Of a stretch of 64,000 bases of DNA, positions 33,796 to 47,300 are shown in pieces (the stretch's first letter is position 1; each line of letters begins with the position of its first letter). Made by a program: the position numbers and the translations under genes. The stretch is taken from NCBI GenBank assembly GCA_964036045.1, contig OZ038398.1, positions 26,480,109 through 26,544,108 of the forward strand. Direction: 5' to 3'. This DNA is from Eutreptiella sp. 'Long Island Sound 2002' (Eukaryota; Euglenozoa; Euglenophyceae; Eutreptiales; Eutreptiaceae). The notes under the pieces were generated by a model, which did not search any database, was not told the DNA's origin, and saw only the letters and a list, made by a program, of their open reading frames with translations.

Positions 33796-36330
33796 AATTC
33801 TCCCAAATCTAGCGAAATGACCTAGGTTGTGGTTGACGAAGTCACCACCATACACTCCACTCGCAGCCCATCGAGCCCTTGGATCTAAGAGAGACGAGTG
33901 CGGTGGCATTGAGACCGCCGGATGTGCGTCGTATTCATTGGAATCGCTTTAGGGATTGTCTCAATGGTGATGAGGCGGTGTCGGCCAATCTTTTGCAATG
34001 TTGCGCAAACGGTGTTTTGCAAAAGGCATGTTCCAAAGGATGCAGCAAAGGAGTTGGTATGTCGCTTGCGTGCTTTCAAGAATCCTACTTGGCTTGCAAC
34101 ACCACTATGGGGTCCTTTCGTCGCCCAACCTCCCCCGCTTACTTTTACATTGTACAATTTGTCCCGTGCGTTGAACGCTATTTCCACGCTTGCACATGAA
34201 ACGAATGCCATGATAACACACGGTGGCAATCAAACGATCTTCGTGGTGACCAACGAATGTATTACCACAAGTACGAAAGCGGCCCAACGACGGTTTTGGG
34301 TAGGTTTGTCACTATGCGCCACACTTCCGCGGATGGTGTCAACAAGCTCGGGGACAATTTGTGGACCCCACGCCTCTAATTGCGTCACAAGAACATATTG
34401 CCACCACCGACTAGTTTCCAGCTCAAGGTGTGCGGGATTCTAAATCATTTTGATGTCATCCTCCAAGAGTTGGCGGAAGCGAAAACAAGTAGGCCAAGTG
34501 GATTGTTTGCCGCGTTGTGCATACTATTGCTGTTGTGCACACTACTGCTACTACGTCTCATGATTCAGTATTGTCCACTAGAGCCGCGCACCAAAGACAC
34601 GTTGTTTGCCAACCACGGGCTTTTGGAGTTACTGAAGGAGAGGGAGTACATCAAGACAAAGAAATACGATTTCGAGGCGTTGGAGTTTCTCCTGGGAAGC
34701 AAACAAGCATACGTATGTTGATTGCCTATTGCCTTTGCAAGCACGGCTCTTAGGGCAAACTAGCTCGTGTAGCCATGCACGCACACTGGAAAGTTTCACC
34801 TCCAACATGATGTCATCAACCCCCCTGACACCCTTGTGCAAACCCTTCCTAATCACATGCATTCCAAAACGTTGGGCAATAGGGAGGAAACGGGGGGACT
34901 TCGGTAGCAGTAGTTTGCGGGCCACTTTGGATCACTAACAGGCCACTGAATGCAAATGGGAAAAGAATGTTCAAAGTGCACCCGGTTTGTGGTGTGACAT
35001 GCAAGTAGATGAAACAAGAGATCGAGAAAGCACCTCTAGAAACGGCCATTTTAAAAGTGACGATTGATATAAAGTGATGTTCAAGCAAAAGGCAACAAAT
35101 AATCCACAAATCATTCTGGAGAAAAAATTTTGAAAGCGCACGGCTTGATGTTGATAATGGAAGCAGAGGGAAACAAATGATCCATAAACATAGTGACAAG
35201 CTTGTTCACCAACAATTGCATTGGCGATGGTTGCTTGAAGCTTGGTCTCAGGTACTACTTGTAGGTGCTCGGATTGGTGCCCGGCCGATCCATTGATCCA
35301 AGGGGTGATGATCCATCGGGGTGGGGGACCATGAATTACTTTTTTTTTTGACACATGGTCACCAAAATACACGTCACTTCACCAACCCGCCTCTCCATCT
35401 TAGCCCCGCCCCATTTTTATGGGATTTTCATGCCCCAAATCCAAATGACGGAAACCATTGGCAAAGCGTTGCAGGGGGGGCACACTTACCGCCCCATCTC
35501 CTCTGTCCTCCACACAATTTCCCACCGTAGGAAACTGTTGCGGAGGGGTTTGCTGACGCCCCAAAGGATTGGACTTTGTTAGAGCAAGCATTACCACAAG
35601 AATTGATGAAGTCCGTCAAAAGTATGTCCCCGAGCGGTGCTTTGTGCTCCGCCGAAAGATTGGCATTCCCTCACTAAACTTGTCTTATCGTTGGATGCGA
35701 CCTAATGGCGGCCAAGGGATGCCAACACTCCTAAATGAAATCCACCACGTCAGACCCACCCTCTCCACCCTCCGTGGCAAACCTCAGAGCACAAGGCGCC
35801 ACTGCGCCGCCCCACCTACCCGATTGGAAGATTTTTTATCCCTCATATTTTCTCTGCTTTCTGGGTTCTCTTGCAGCTCTAACTAGATCATTGAGTTCGG
35901 ATTGTATGGTGCTTTGACTCGGTCCCTTTGCATCTCGTGTTGCCATGCTCGGTCGTGCCTTGGATCCAGAGCTATGGCCCCCCACCGTTTGGAGGATGCG
36001 GTATTGCAGCATATTGTTGAAGAGCCCAAAGTTATAAGCCCCAGAATTCTTGTACAAACCGCGACAAACCAGGATGAAGGCAGAACCGTGCTTTTTGCGT
36101 TTGTGACTCGGGGAGCCCGCACGCGCAAGTACCATCATTGTGCGCTGCCACAACGGGGACCGTGGCCTTGGGCCCGTTGGTACTATCACCTTCTGCCCTC
36201 TCCTGCTTCCCTGTTGCCACTCTTGTGCCCCTGGCTCCCTTCCGACCTTGCCACCCTTCGTCTGCCCTTCGTCACCTATGTCCCGTTGAACCCCAGGCTA
36301 TGTTTTGCAAAAGAAGGGCACCGATAGCTG
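33796..36330. pseudogene. Coding-like patches, strand uncertain
   Basis: Protein-like runs appear forward at about 34030-34375 (KRHVPKDAAKELVCRLRAF) and 34380-34721 (KEREYIKTKKYDFEALEFLL). A further run at 35531-35680 (ETVAEGFADAPKDWTLLEQA) follows a pyrimidine-rich stretch ending CCACCGTAG that could be a 3' splice site. Equally protein-like runs occur on the minus strand (34629-34925, 35836-36189). I see no domain I can name. The likeliest reading is mutated mobile-element coding sequence. A host gene with small exons cannot be excluded. Confidence 0.25.
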
Positions 36331-38831
36331 CATCCCAGGTTTGGACGACAAATTCATCCCCAAGATTCACAGGTGTTATGCCTCATGTGCTTTGCGCTCT
36401 GATTGGGTCAGGATTGTTGGAAGGTAGAGATGGGCGGACGATGGTAGTGCTCGATACTGAAGGCGATGCCTTGCCTGAGGGCTTTAACCCCCCCACCCCC
36501 CCACCCCCTCGCCTCTGTCACATGCTCAAGTGGAGGTCACATGCTTAAGTGAAAAAGACGAAAAGTTGTTTATGTTTCTCTGAACTGGTATTAAAGCTCC
36601 CCGGCAATATACTTAAAATCCTAGCATACTGAGCAATACAGTCCGTTCGAAAAATATGTGATTGCATTCTGGCAAACAACAAAACCCTGCCATACGGACC
36701 ACACCTCGGCGAGGGGAGTAATGGGGAGAGGACGGGCGTCAGGGCACCCTGGGGGGCGGGGGACGAATTGTTTTGTCCAGCGAGACAACTTTGTGACAGC
36801 CCAGAACACCATTTCAGCCTCAACATGTGCCCGTGCCAGGCCGCTAATCACCTCACGGAAATACTACAGACCACTCCAGTTTCGAGAATGATATTAAAAC
36901 ATCACGAACAGTGTTTTTGGGCTGGACTGAGACAAATCATGCGGGGTGGTTCAGTTCCATTCTGCATTCCGCATTCCGCAGCGTGAGTGGCGCCTCTTCT
37001 TCGTGGCATTTTTGAAATAATTAACGGACATCCGGGTCTTTGTTTCCCCGATTTGCACCCCGTTATCTACATCATTTGCCCGAGCAGACAATCCCGATGA
37101 TGCTGGGAAATCTGGAGACGAGCCAATCTTTTTTTTGCGTCCACAAACTAAATACGTGTGATGGACAGAGCAGCATGGATAACAAGATTCGAGCCCTGCG
37201 AAGAAGCCCCACAATTTGTAGCCGTCCACAGCAGCGGCATGTAGAACAACGCCGTCCATCGCAGTTCCGTGCACTGGTGTTTTGTGCCCAGCCGTATGTT
37301 GCCGTCCGTGGCCGTACACAGCTAGGCAGCCCGGCTGCACAACGACGGTAGATAGCAACCGCAACCGCATGCAGCCGTACATGTACGGCTAAATGCATTG
37401 TAGCCAAAGAGTGGCCCAAATTTGGAAACCAGGGCGGTCTTTGCTCACCCGAATTTTTCTAGTTTATGTCCCGTCATCACTGTTGTCGACGGTCAACGGC
37501 GCTTGGCATGCCACATTTGTCCCGGCATTTCTTGATATTCTGGTATCAATTGCCCAGAGTTTTGTATCTCCGAGCGACTTGTACGCTCCTTCTACTCCCT
37601 GTGGTGCACCACAGACGGTGCTTGGTAAGGCAAGGTCTGGTGACTTAGAACAATACAACTGAAATAGGCATTCCATCCGTCCCCTCGGGTAAACAATCCG
37701 CCAACGGGACTCCGGAATGCAGCACGACTGCTTTCGGAAATGCGCCACCACTGCCTTCGCAATGGGGCAGCACTGCCTTCGGATGGGAGCAGCAATGCGG
37801 CAGCACTGAATTCGGAGCCATCGAGTCAATCGATGCAGCTGGCGATTCTCGGAGTGTCCACACGGCCCCCGCAGAGGGTCCACACAGCGTCTGCAGAGGG
37901 TCCACACAGCCGCATGTATGCTCCAAGGTGCCCACTGTGCACCCATGTATCCATGTATTTGTGTCAATGTATGTGTGTTGCCCATCTTCCGGGCCGTCCT
38001 GCATTTTAACCTCGCGCCGCGTCCAACACTGTGGTTTGTCCATCGTGCAGTATCAAGTGGAGCTGTGACCCGCCGGAGTCGTTTCCGCTTATGCACCCCT
38101 TTAAAAACTTCTGGACGTTATTCTTCAGTATGCGTTGTTTTACTGAATTCCTGACACGCCACGCCTTCAGAGTTTGTGCCCAAGTGCTTGTGGCAATTGC
38201 TCGCTTGTGCAGTATCGCTTTCACACGGAACAACGTGATTGGGCGTCCTGTGTCACGACAACCCGTACAATTCTTGCTTCATCTGCGCAGTGACGATATT
38301 CTCACCTCAAACTGCTAAAGAACAGTGGTCTGAATACTTGGAGGAGTGCAGTGATTGGTACCAGAGAAATCGGCTTATGGTGGAGGTGCTGGTATGCCGA
38401 AGCCGGTGCATGTAGGCATGGCGCATGTGATGGTGTGCAAACCTGAAGAAATGGTAGATGTGCTGATGTGCAGCATACGTGTTGATACTCAGCGTGTAGG
38501 GATGGTAGTCATGGCAGCATGGAGGGATATAGATGTGTCTTGTGGAGAATTTTCCAATGTAGCTGGGTGCATGTTGACATTTATCGCAAATATTAAAATG
38601 GATTTGATCAGTGGATTGTGATGGATGATCAATCTACACTTAGCGATGGACACTGGCGGTTGTTGATGGGTAACTGATGAGTACCTGGTTCACAAGGCAG
38701 AGGCTCGAGGTTTGCTCTTCTGATCTTCCTCTGGTTCCTCTGGTGTGTAATGTGGAGGGCCAGACCCCAACCGCCAAACCCAAACCCCCCTGGATCCCCC
38801 AAACTACGCCACTGGGGAGGAGCAGTGGTCA
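36331..38831. other. No supported gene
   Basis: A minus-strand lysine/arginine-rich frame at 38006-38233 and a forward one over the same bases at 38031-38318 are both weak. A 66-bp CTGCAG-type repeat is listed separately. Confidence 0.4.
37851..37916 (+). repeat. CTGCAG-type tandem repeat, third locus
   Basis: Three units of the form GTCCACACAGCGTCTGCAGAG in the same orientation as 13439-13790, spaced about 24 bp. Confidence 0.55.
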
Positions 38832-39654
38832 ATGGACAGGAGTGATGACTGGGGTGTGCACGATATGCTTCAGCAATTTAGGTCCTACTTGGATTCAATT
38901 CCACGACCCCAGCTGAAATGCCCTGTTTTCTTTTCACTCATGGTGGATAGCGAATTGGTTTTTACCCCCCAGCTTCCCTATATTCAAAATGCTCAGAATC
39001 AAACAGGGAATCCTCGGTGTTCCCCAAAACCTGATAAAGTTTTTGACTCCTCCCCCCCTCTCCGGACCCCCGGGCCAGGCCGCAGGGGTTGGGGTCTAGA
39101 ACTGAACCGAGCTCGGCTCATTTTGCCGTATCTTTGCGGTTGTTGGCAGTATCTCGTGTACGCTGACCCTGAAGAACACACCGAGAAGGATGATGACGAG
39201 GAGGATGACATCGACGAAATCATCCCCACCAAAGGGCTTGAGATTGTCAACACACATCTTTGGTGTGCCAGAGGGATTGGTCTAGGACGCCTGAGTCTCA
39301 TCTACCAGCTTCACAGCCACCTGGTCACCCAAACCCTTCTTTCTCTACTGCCTGCTACGAACCCTCAGCATGGAAACACAAACCCGCGTGGGCTTGTCGC
39401 ATCCTTTGCACAAACCAATGAAAGCCCGGTGGAGGAGGCGTGCTTACAAGGTGAAGGACTCTTCCTTTCATGCACACATACTAGTCGATATCATCGGAAC
39501 TGTTATGGCCAATGTTTTCTGCCGTACACTGGTCAAGATGTCTGCTGGCCAGCCAACAAATTCTCAGTCAATGATTTTGCATGTCATTGGATTGCTCAAG
39601 GGTGTTGCTGTAATTTTTACCCCAATCGGTTGCCCATGTGCTTTACTTCCATAA
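38832..39654 (+). CDS. Candidate coding region with an acidic stretch, one frame change
   Basis: A forward frame from the ATG at 38832 reads RSDDWGVHDMLQQFRSYLD, later an acidic run (PEEHTEKDDDEEDDIDEII), then GLEIVNTHLWCARGIG. Near 39370 a second frame is better (HAHILVDIIGTVMANVFCR...SQSMILHVIGLLKG) to a TAA at 39652-39654. The change could be a frameshift or a splice: CTTTCTCTACTGCCTGC with CCTCAG at about 39366-39369 is a plausible acceptor, but no matching donor was picked. Not recognised. It is one of the few places with coding character and no competing minus-strand frame over its full length. Confidence 0.3.
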
Positions 39655-39684
39655 CATGGCGATTTCCCATGCAATGATATTGCA

Positions 39685-39756
39685 GGGGGGGGGGGGGGGA
39701 TGTGGTCCGCATTTTTCCGCATTTTCCGCATTTTTTTCTGCATTTTCCAGGCAGGT
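39685..39756. repeat. 15-base G run and (CCGCATTTTT)n, copy 1
   Basis: A G run at 39685-39699 is followed by three to four CCGCATTTT units. Similar units lie at 40381-40450. Confidence 0.65.
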
Positions 39757-40170
39757 CCCTTAGTGTAATGTTCAAGAGGAAACATTCTAGTGGCATTGTC
39801 TTGTAGTCAGTTAGTTGTGAGGAACAATCGGTTTTGTGGGCGCCAGAGGCGCCGGAGATTTTTTTTTTAGGCAGACGGCAGGGGGACATTTTTTTGTTTG
39901 ACCCTATGTGTCTATGCTCAAAATACTCAGAATTTTGTGGAGAATTCAAAAATGGATGAAAAACACAAAAAAGGATATTGACCCCGACCCGACCTCCGGG
40001 TCGGACCTTCGCTGATGGGAGCCTGAGTTGATGGGCAAATTTTTTTTGAAAAAATTTTTCCCCAGTTGTGTATATTCAAAATGAACAGCGTGTCATGGGG
40101 ATCATTTTGAGGTTTGTATGTTGGGGTATCCCCCCCCCCCCCGGGAGCCGGGCGGTTTGGGTCAATGAGG
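39757..40170. other. No gene; 13-base C run
   Basis: Short T-rich runs and a C run at 40130-40142 just upstream of R2 copy 1. No coding frame. Confidence 0.45.
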
Positions 40171-40341
40171 GAGCACCTGATGCGGCGCGGAGATTTAGCG
40201 GTCTGGCCGGACCAAGCAGCTGCAGCTTCTGCCCCTAGCGGTTTTGAGCCTAGTCCGTGATATTCTTGACTTGAACTACTGCACTAAGTTGTTCCATCAA
40301 ACCATCCATGCTTTGAGCGCCCAATTGTGCAAGATGAGACG
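40171..40341 (+). repeat. Dispersed repeat family R2, copy 1
   Basis: Aligns over its length with 52562-52743 (GCGGAGATTTAGCGG, GACCAAGCAGCTGCAGCTTC, TAGTCCGTGATA, TTGTTCCATCAAACCATCC). Copy 2 carries about 15 extra bases in the middle. Similarity stops sharply at both ends. Confidence 0.75.
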
Positions 40342-40380
40342 AAAAATAGGGGTTTCAAGGGGCAAACACCATTCTAACAA

Positions 40381-40450
40381 AACCGCATTTTCTATCGCAT
40401 TTTTTGCCGCATTTTCCGCATTTTTTCCGCATTTTTCCGCATTTTTTGCC
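40381..40450. repeat. (CCGCATTTTT)n, copy 2
   Basis: Six to seven units of about 10 bp, GCATTTTTTCC. Confidence 0.7.
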
Positions 40451-42640
40451 AATCCCGGCGACCACATTTCCCCCTCCCCCCCTGGATATTGGTTGAGCCT
40501 CCTAGGATCCATTCCAGCTCTTTGCAGTCTTTTTCGATGAATCTTTGCCTCACCGTTTGGCCCTCATGCAATACTTTTTTGCCCTGCCCTTCCGCCATGC
40601 ATGCACCCACACGCATGTGTGAACATGTAGACATGCACGTATGCAACACACGTATTTGTGGTTGACGGCCAAGATGTAAATGCCACCACTGACCATTTTT
40701 ACGTATGCTATGTCCTCGCTGTTATGAGCTCCCCTACGACAGCAGCCTTGCCCCGCTAACGTTTGTTATGCATGAGAGCATACTTGTTGCTGTTAACCTT
40801 CGAGTTTGAGTTTTTGACAGTGTTCAAAAGGGCCTCTTTCTGCATGTTACGCAAGGAATCCACCACTAGCATGGAGTCATCTACTACTGCAAATGCTCGG
40901 ACAAGCTTCAAACCGAACAAGCATGCATGGCACGGTGATGGTGGTGATGCTGGTGGTGTTGAGTGACTGGTTTGGCTCACGAAGTTGTGACAAGAATTTA
41001 GAGTTTCTCACCCCCTCCTTGCCTCCAAAAACCCTGCACCATGCCTGTTGGCTTGTCCTGGTGGTTGTAGAGCTGTAAATATGCTGCAGGAGGCATATCC
41101 TCCCTTGCAGAAGGATAGGCAAGGCTTTAGAAATAAGTACATTGCACAGGACATACAAAAAGGGATCAAATATCCCTCATTACACTAGTCTGCCTTCTAT
41201 GGTGTAGGGGGGAGTTACCCCCTCAGTAGTGCTGGCACGTTCACCCAGGGCTTTGTATAGCACTGTTGACCATGCTCTAGCCCACTACATGACAAGATCA
41301 AAGAGGGTAAGTCCATGACAACACTGGCTTGATTGAGAGTGTCTTCCGCCATGAGTACCTGAGGGAAAATGTAGGCTAGGGTCAAAAAGGCAAAACAAAA
41401 TTTTCCAGAGTCTAAGAACTGGTGGTAGATCCAGTACAGGGGTCATCTTACCCCAGAATGCAACCAACTCCCTTCTATTTGTTTGGCCGTATGGATTGGA
41501 CTCATCCTTCTTGGATGGTTTGATGGCTATTGCTTGACAAATTTTTCTGTAGGTAACACTTGTGTAATGTGGAGCACCTGAGCTAGTGGCAAGCCTACAC
41601 CATAGGGAATTGGCGGTTCAAAGAAAGGTGGGGGGCAATGAGGTGTTGCAGTCTCTTGGACCACACGGGTTGGCATAGACGGTGCCAGCCAGATGCTATG
41701 GTGCTCATGGAGCTCTTGTTTAGATCATTACCAAGGTTGGTGATGGGTAGATGCTGTATGGGGTTTCGTGCACATGGGGGAGTAGGCGAGCAGCTGAAAG
41801 GCCTCTTGCTAGGCCAGGACATCCATGACGTAAGGCCTTTAGCTGTTTGCACTACCTTTGGCATTTAATAGGGATCCTATTCTTCCTTGGGATTCATGAG
41901 AAACATTACTATCTTTGGCTTGCTGCACAACATTGAGGTTCGCATACAACTCCAAAATCTCGGGCCCAATATGCCGACGGTAGATTGTTTATGTTCTCAA
42001 GCACTCGCCAACACGGTATCTGTGACCATTCAATATCAAGGGCGCTTCTTAGGCCTTTTGTATTTGTGCTCCCGTTGTCATGTAGATGGATGTCTCTGTG
42101 ATGATCCACTATTCAGCACTAACGGTGCATGGTTATAGGTATTAGCTCCCTTGTCTTGGTAATAATTCTATTGCACGTGTGTTGTGCCATTATGTTTTCG
42201 AGGTTGAGGTGTACAGATAGGATAAAACCCCACTGGCGCGCTGCCAATCTCGTTCCCCACAAGGGCACAAATCGTGATAGGAGAAAGCAGAAGAACATCA
42301 AAAAACACTACAGGGCACATAGTTTGTTTTCAATATGCCGAACGTGACGTGTATATACACAACAATTGAAACGATGGCTGGGCACGTCAAGGTCATATGA
42401 TGCTGTGATGCTTCGGCACAGATGGTCTATGCTGCCATATTACCCTGATGCTACCTGATATTGCCATAAATTCAGTGATGTGTGGGCTATGCATTTGCAC
42501 AGTTGTTGTGAAATTTATCAGGGACACTATTGTGCCTCCATGGAAGACTGTGAGCAATAACATCGGCTACCAAATCCAAAATCAACACCACCTGATACGC
42601 GTGTGCCAATCGCCCCTTACTTTATGCAAGCTGGCTCGCT

Positions 42641-42830
42641 GTGCTGCTCCCAGTTGCTGCCCCTATTCACAGCTTCTGCTGCTGCCTCTGTGCAGGGCTC
42701 CATGCTTCCACCGCATTTGCACCCCCCACTGCGCAACGGTTTGACGTCTGCTGCTGCTGTCCCCATGCAGAGCTCCTTGCTATCATCTATGTGCGCAGCT
42801 CTTTGCTGTTGCCCCTGTGCAGGGCCCCTG
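42641..42830. repeat. Degenerate CTGCTGC/GTGCAGGGCTC repeat
   Basis: Four imperfect units combining a TGCTGC stretch with CCYATGCAGRGCTCC, spaced about 50-60 bp. Confidence 0.45.
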
Positions 42831-44293
42831 TACGTCAGGACATTTTGGGAAAAGTGTAGTTGTGAGGAGGTGGGTGAACGAATGGCGTAATACTGGGTGC
42901 GGATCGTGGGTGGCAGTGCTGGCAGTCATTGAGGCTACAACTAGACCCAGGTCTGACGGAGGTTGAAGGCGGACCCGAGCAGTAGTCCTTTCGGTGAGTC
43001 CATCACCACAAAAGGGCATAATGCACAGGGCACAGGGTATAGTAGTTGGTCAGGAGTGTGGGCATAGGTGAGGTGGGCCTGGTCTGGTCTGGTCTGATCT
43101 GGGCTGGTGCAACATGGCAATATCCCTGAGGTTGTCCTGTTGCCATTTGATAGTGCTCGGCCGAAGGCGACCTACCGCGGCCGAGGGCAGGGGGCATCTG
43201 TTTTGCTTGCCGAAGGGCGCCAGCCCCCCACGAATGCTCCCTCGACTCACTGTTGCATAGGACCTTCTGCAGAGACAGCAACGGTGAATGGAACATCGTC
43301 GCCATGGACCATTAGATTTAGCCCTCGCTGCATGCCCAACAAAGTGACCCGTTCGTTACAGAGTCGCCACCACACGATCCACACACAAGCAACCTCCAGA
43401 AACGGCAGTGTGACCCGGAAGCGGGCAAGGGGCAGCTGGACAGCGTTGGAGTTTCGGTGGTCAACGGCAGTTGTCGGTTGGCTGAAAGCGGCGGTTTCTA
43501 TTGATTGACAGACGTCCGTTGGTGATCCGAAGGCAGTGGGTGGTTATCCAACTGCGATTCTTTGACAACCAATTGGTCCACGGCCGCTGATGGCCACCAG
43601 CAAATGAAATCCCGATGTGGGATGAAGCGCCAGGAAGTGGCCCTGCGTGGGGGATGAAGTAACGGCAGTCTTTCGGCAGATTTTGTTCAGGTTCGGGTGC
43701 AATTCCGGTCCCCCTTCCCCTTTTGGACGGAGTCCTGGGGTTGCTTTCGGTACCCCTCCCACACGCGGAGCATCTGCCTCTGAGCAGCACAGACCTCTCC
43801 GCTACAGCAGCCTCGCGGGGGCAGGACCTGCACACGAATCCCCAACCCTCTCGCGTGGCCGCTCGGGGAAGGGGTGTCACACATGGCGCACGCCGGCAAG
43901 ATCCTCCCGCGCTGTGGAGTGGGAGCAACCCCGACGGACAGGGTGTGCACGTCTGGTGCACACCCTGAAGGCGAATGGCCCGTGGATTCGCACTGTTGTG
44001 GCTGCCACGACCCGCTGCATCACAGTATTGAAAAACATGCCGCCCAAACAGTGGTGTCTGTGGTCGCCTTCTGACGAACAATACCGGGCTCTACTGGGCG
44101 CTGCAACAATTTGTGGCACCCCACACCCACGGTCCTTGGGCAAGCTTGTCCTCGGATGCCACTTCTGTGGCGCCCCCAAACTGTCTGAGGCAGTCGCAGG
44201 GTTTGGGGGGGGGGGGAATCGCCGAGACCACCACTGGGGGCCTGCAGCGCGGGCGCCACACCACGGGCTGGGGTCTGAGCGAAGGTTAATGCC

Positions 44294-44395
44294 GTATGGA
44301 TCCTTAATGTCTTGACCACCACAACCCGCCGCCATGGAGAAACAGAAATGGTGGGGTCAAGACAGCGGCTTGGCGGACCTTCATGAGAAGAAGGA
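44294..44395 (+). repeat. Dispersed repeat family R3, copy 1
   Basis: About 100 bp aligning at roughly 70 percent by eye with 56526-56620 (TGGATCCT-AATGT-TTG, CCACAAC-CGC, GGAGAAACAGAAA). A weaker third match is at about 43985-44030. Confidence 0.45.
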
Positions 44396-47300
44396 GAAGA
44401 CCGACACTGCATCATGCGGTGAAGGATAAGCGGGTGACTGTCCTGGGCCCCGTAAAGCAACCAGAGATGGACTTTATGTCACACAGGGGGGGGGGGGCTT
44501 GGGGTGATGCATGCACGCCCATGGCCCAGCTGTCTGGAAGGGGGGGGGGGCGGCTAAAGGGCACCTGGGCAATAGGGGTCCCCTGGGGTGGGGCGCCCGG
44601 CTCAGTCCAGTCCGCTTCTCCAGTTGCCCGGCGGTGGGCGGGGGGGGGGAGGGGCGTTGTCCCATGGCTGCTCTGGTTCACCTCTGTGCCGGTTTTCCGT
44701 TCAGGGCTTTGTTGTTTGAGTGTTATGCCCAGCCCATCCCATTCTCATTCCCCCCAACTGACCTCCACCGACAAAAGCAGGTTGGCGACATGAGCCTTGC
44801 CGTGTCACGGGCGTTTCGATATCAGTGTTGCTGTAGACTGTTGGCACGCACGCCAAAGTCGATGGCACAACCGTGTGCAGCAACCCCCCGCCCCACCTTA
44901 CACCAACAGCATGCAAACAACATGCCTACCCTCCCGTGCCACCTGACGCCAATAGTGCACCACGCCCCATGTTGCTCAACTGTCGGTCCCCAAGCCGAAC
45001 AAACAGGGCGCTTCTCGGCGCTTCAAGCCCCGCGTAGTGGAAATTGAACAGGGACTGGGCTGGGGGTATTGAAGACATTTTCGCCGGTTGTATCCAGGGG
45101 GTATGGGGTACTCTTCGCCAAGTTGCATGTTTATGGTACCCGGCCCTTGTGACTGTTTTGTGTTTTATTGTAGGCCACAGCCTGCAAAATTATTGGTACC
45201 CCCCCCCCTCCTCCTGCATTAACACCGCACCAGACTACTTCCCCTGCGCCCGAACAGTATTGTTCGTACTGGTGTTATTTCAACTCCCGCCCCCCCCCCC
45301 CCCACTCGTCAGCACTGGATGGGCCATAATAGCCCATTACCTGCAGGGCCACTTTGCAACATCAGATGCGGGTTTCACTCACTCTGACCGCGCAAGATTG
45401 GCAATTGCGCGGTAACAGAGATTGCTCCGCGACGTGCAAGAGGATGTCATTGAAACCGTTTGGGACGTGCAACCCCAACTCTCGGCGCATTCTCATTTTT
45501 TGTTGGCGCCTGCACTAAGAAGTGGTTTTTGATGCCCTCCCCCCATAACCGCCAACAGCACGTGTTAATGGCCCCCTTTTGTCATGCACCAACAGTGCGC
45601 CCAATCGCTACTGCCCCCCTCCCACCCCGCATCCGTTCAGTCCCTTCCCCCTTTCCCTGCACCAACCGACTGTTGGTTTGCTTCACGATTGCACAAATCC
45701 CTCGCCCCCTGTCCAAGCCGCGCCTCGTCAATGCCACAATTCCATAGGGGCCCTCCTTTCTCGGGTACTCAAAGTAATTTGGTGCCAAATTGATGCCTCC
45801 CCTGAGAAGTAGTTGCTCCTTTGTTTTTGCGCATTTTTGACAAATTTATGAAATATTTTGTGGGCTTACTGTGTGCTTTACCGTGTGCTAAGGTGTCCCT
45901 GTGGCTGATGTCCCCGCTTGTTGATGTGGGTCATTTTTTTCTCGGCCGCGTGCAAGCTCCGCAAGCTTGCCCAAGCTGAAGGCTGCACTCCCTCTAGGGA
46001 CCGTGTTTTGTTGGTTCCTGGCCGTAGCTTGGACACGGAGGCTGGGGATACTCACCATTTCCGCGGGATGCAGACTTTGCAAAATGTCATTCCTGACCCA
46101 GAGGTTCAGACCTCCAAATGCAGGTGTTCCTGGCGTCGATGTAAATTGCGCGTTGCAGGACCTGTTGCTTGAGTTGTCGAAAGGTTTCAATGGCCAGGGG
46201 ACCAGCTTGACGGGATTTCAGATGTTTTCAAGCTTTCAGGCGACAAACTCTCCAGTGGGCCAGGTGGGCGGAAGGGGGCTTGCTGGTTTTGTTCTGGTCA
46301 AAATATGGGATTCCTCAGGAGTCAGCAGTTTTGCTGTTGGGGCTGGGTTCTGCGTGGTTGGCTAAGCAAAGGGGCTTGAACTCTTAACCTGCTTGCTGAT
46401 ATTCTCCTCACCAGATGGGTAAGTTGCCACCTGTACCCCAAGGTGTCATGGATCAGATAAGGCCTTGGGTGACAGTATTTCATTGAAGAAGTGGGGATTG
46501 AAATCACAGGCTCTCCGGCAGGGCGAATTGCTAATTACTGGCCGTCGTCTGACCCATGTTGGCCTATCTGGGTGTGAATGAGCTAGATGTGAGCTAGGAT
46601 CCCACTGGTGGCTGATGTTTGTTTTTTATATAGCCATAAATTGCGTTACAGGAAGCCCAAGCGGTGTCGCATCGCGTCAACTATGTCAATTCACAGCTTC
46701 CACTGCTTTTTTTTGTGGTCACTGAGCTGCCAACTGCTGTGCACCATGCGAAGCACACTTGATTGAATGCTTGCCTGTGTAGAATTGGGCCTGCACAAGG
46801 TGGCCTGGCGTTTTCTCAATTTCCACCTGTTCGCTATGGGCTGCAGGCCCCATGTTGTTGGCCTCATTCACAGTTAGCAGCCAACCACCACAGGCCGTCT
46901 AGTGCAGACGCATTGTGTTGGATGTGGTCATTTCTGGCTGATATTATCGACATCCGTTTTTTTTGCGATGGACAAGGCTTGGATTGCTGCATTCCTCCAG
47001 ATCCGGCAGCAAGAAGGTTGCACCCAGCGCCCGGCTTTCTGTGGGGATGCACAGCTAACGAATGAAAGGGCACATTTTTTTGCCGCACATCATATATGTC
47101 TTGACATGTTCATTGTATTGTGGATGCCATCGTGATTGACCCTGTGCAGTGCGGGCACGGGGTGGCCCCTGCATTGTTGTATCTTCAATAGTTTCGGCCC
47201 ACTGGATTCCTGCTTGTGACACATTTTGAGTTTGAGTGCGCGGTAATTTTTTAGGGTGGGGCGCTTGGGCATGGGATATGGATGGTTATCTCAGATGTTA

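Noticed and set aside
37180-37200. tRNA B-box-like string GATTCGAGCCC
   Set aside because: No A box, no acceptor stem and no cloverleaf could be drawn around it. No other tRNA or rRNA signal was found.
43461-44315. Long frames on both strands (about 206 and 222 codons)
   Set aside because: GC-rich, arginine/proline-rich mirror frames without domain or stop-bounded conservation; typical of chance in this composition.
46537-46548. lacZ/cloning-vector sequence (ACTGGCCGTCGT)
   Set aside because: A 12-base match only; the flanks do not continue as vector sequence.
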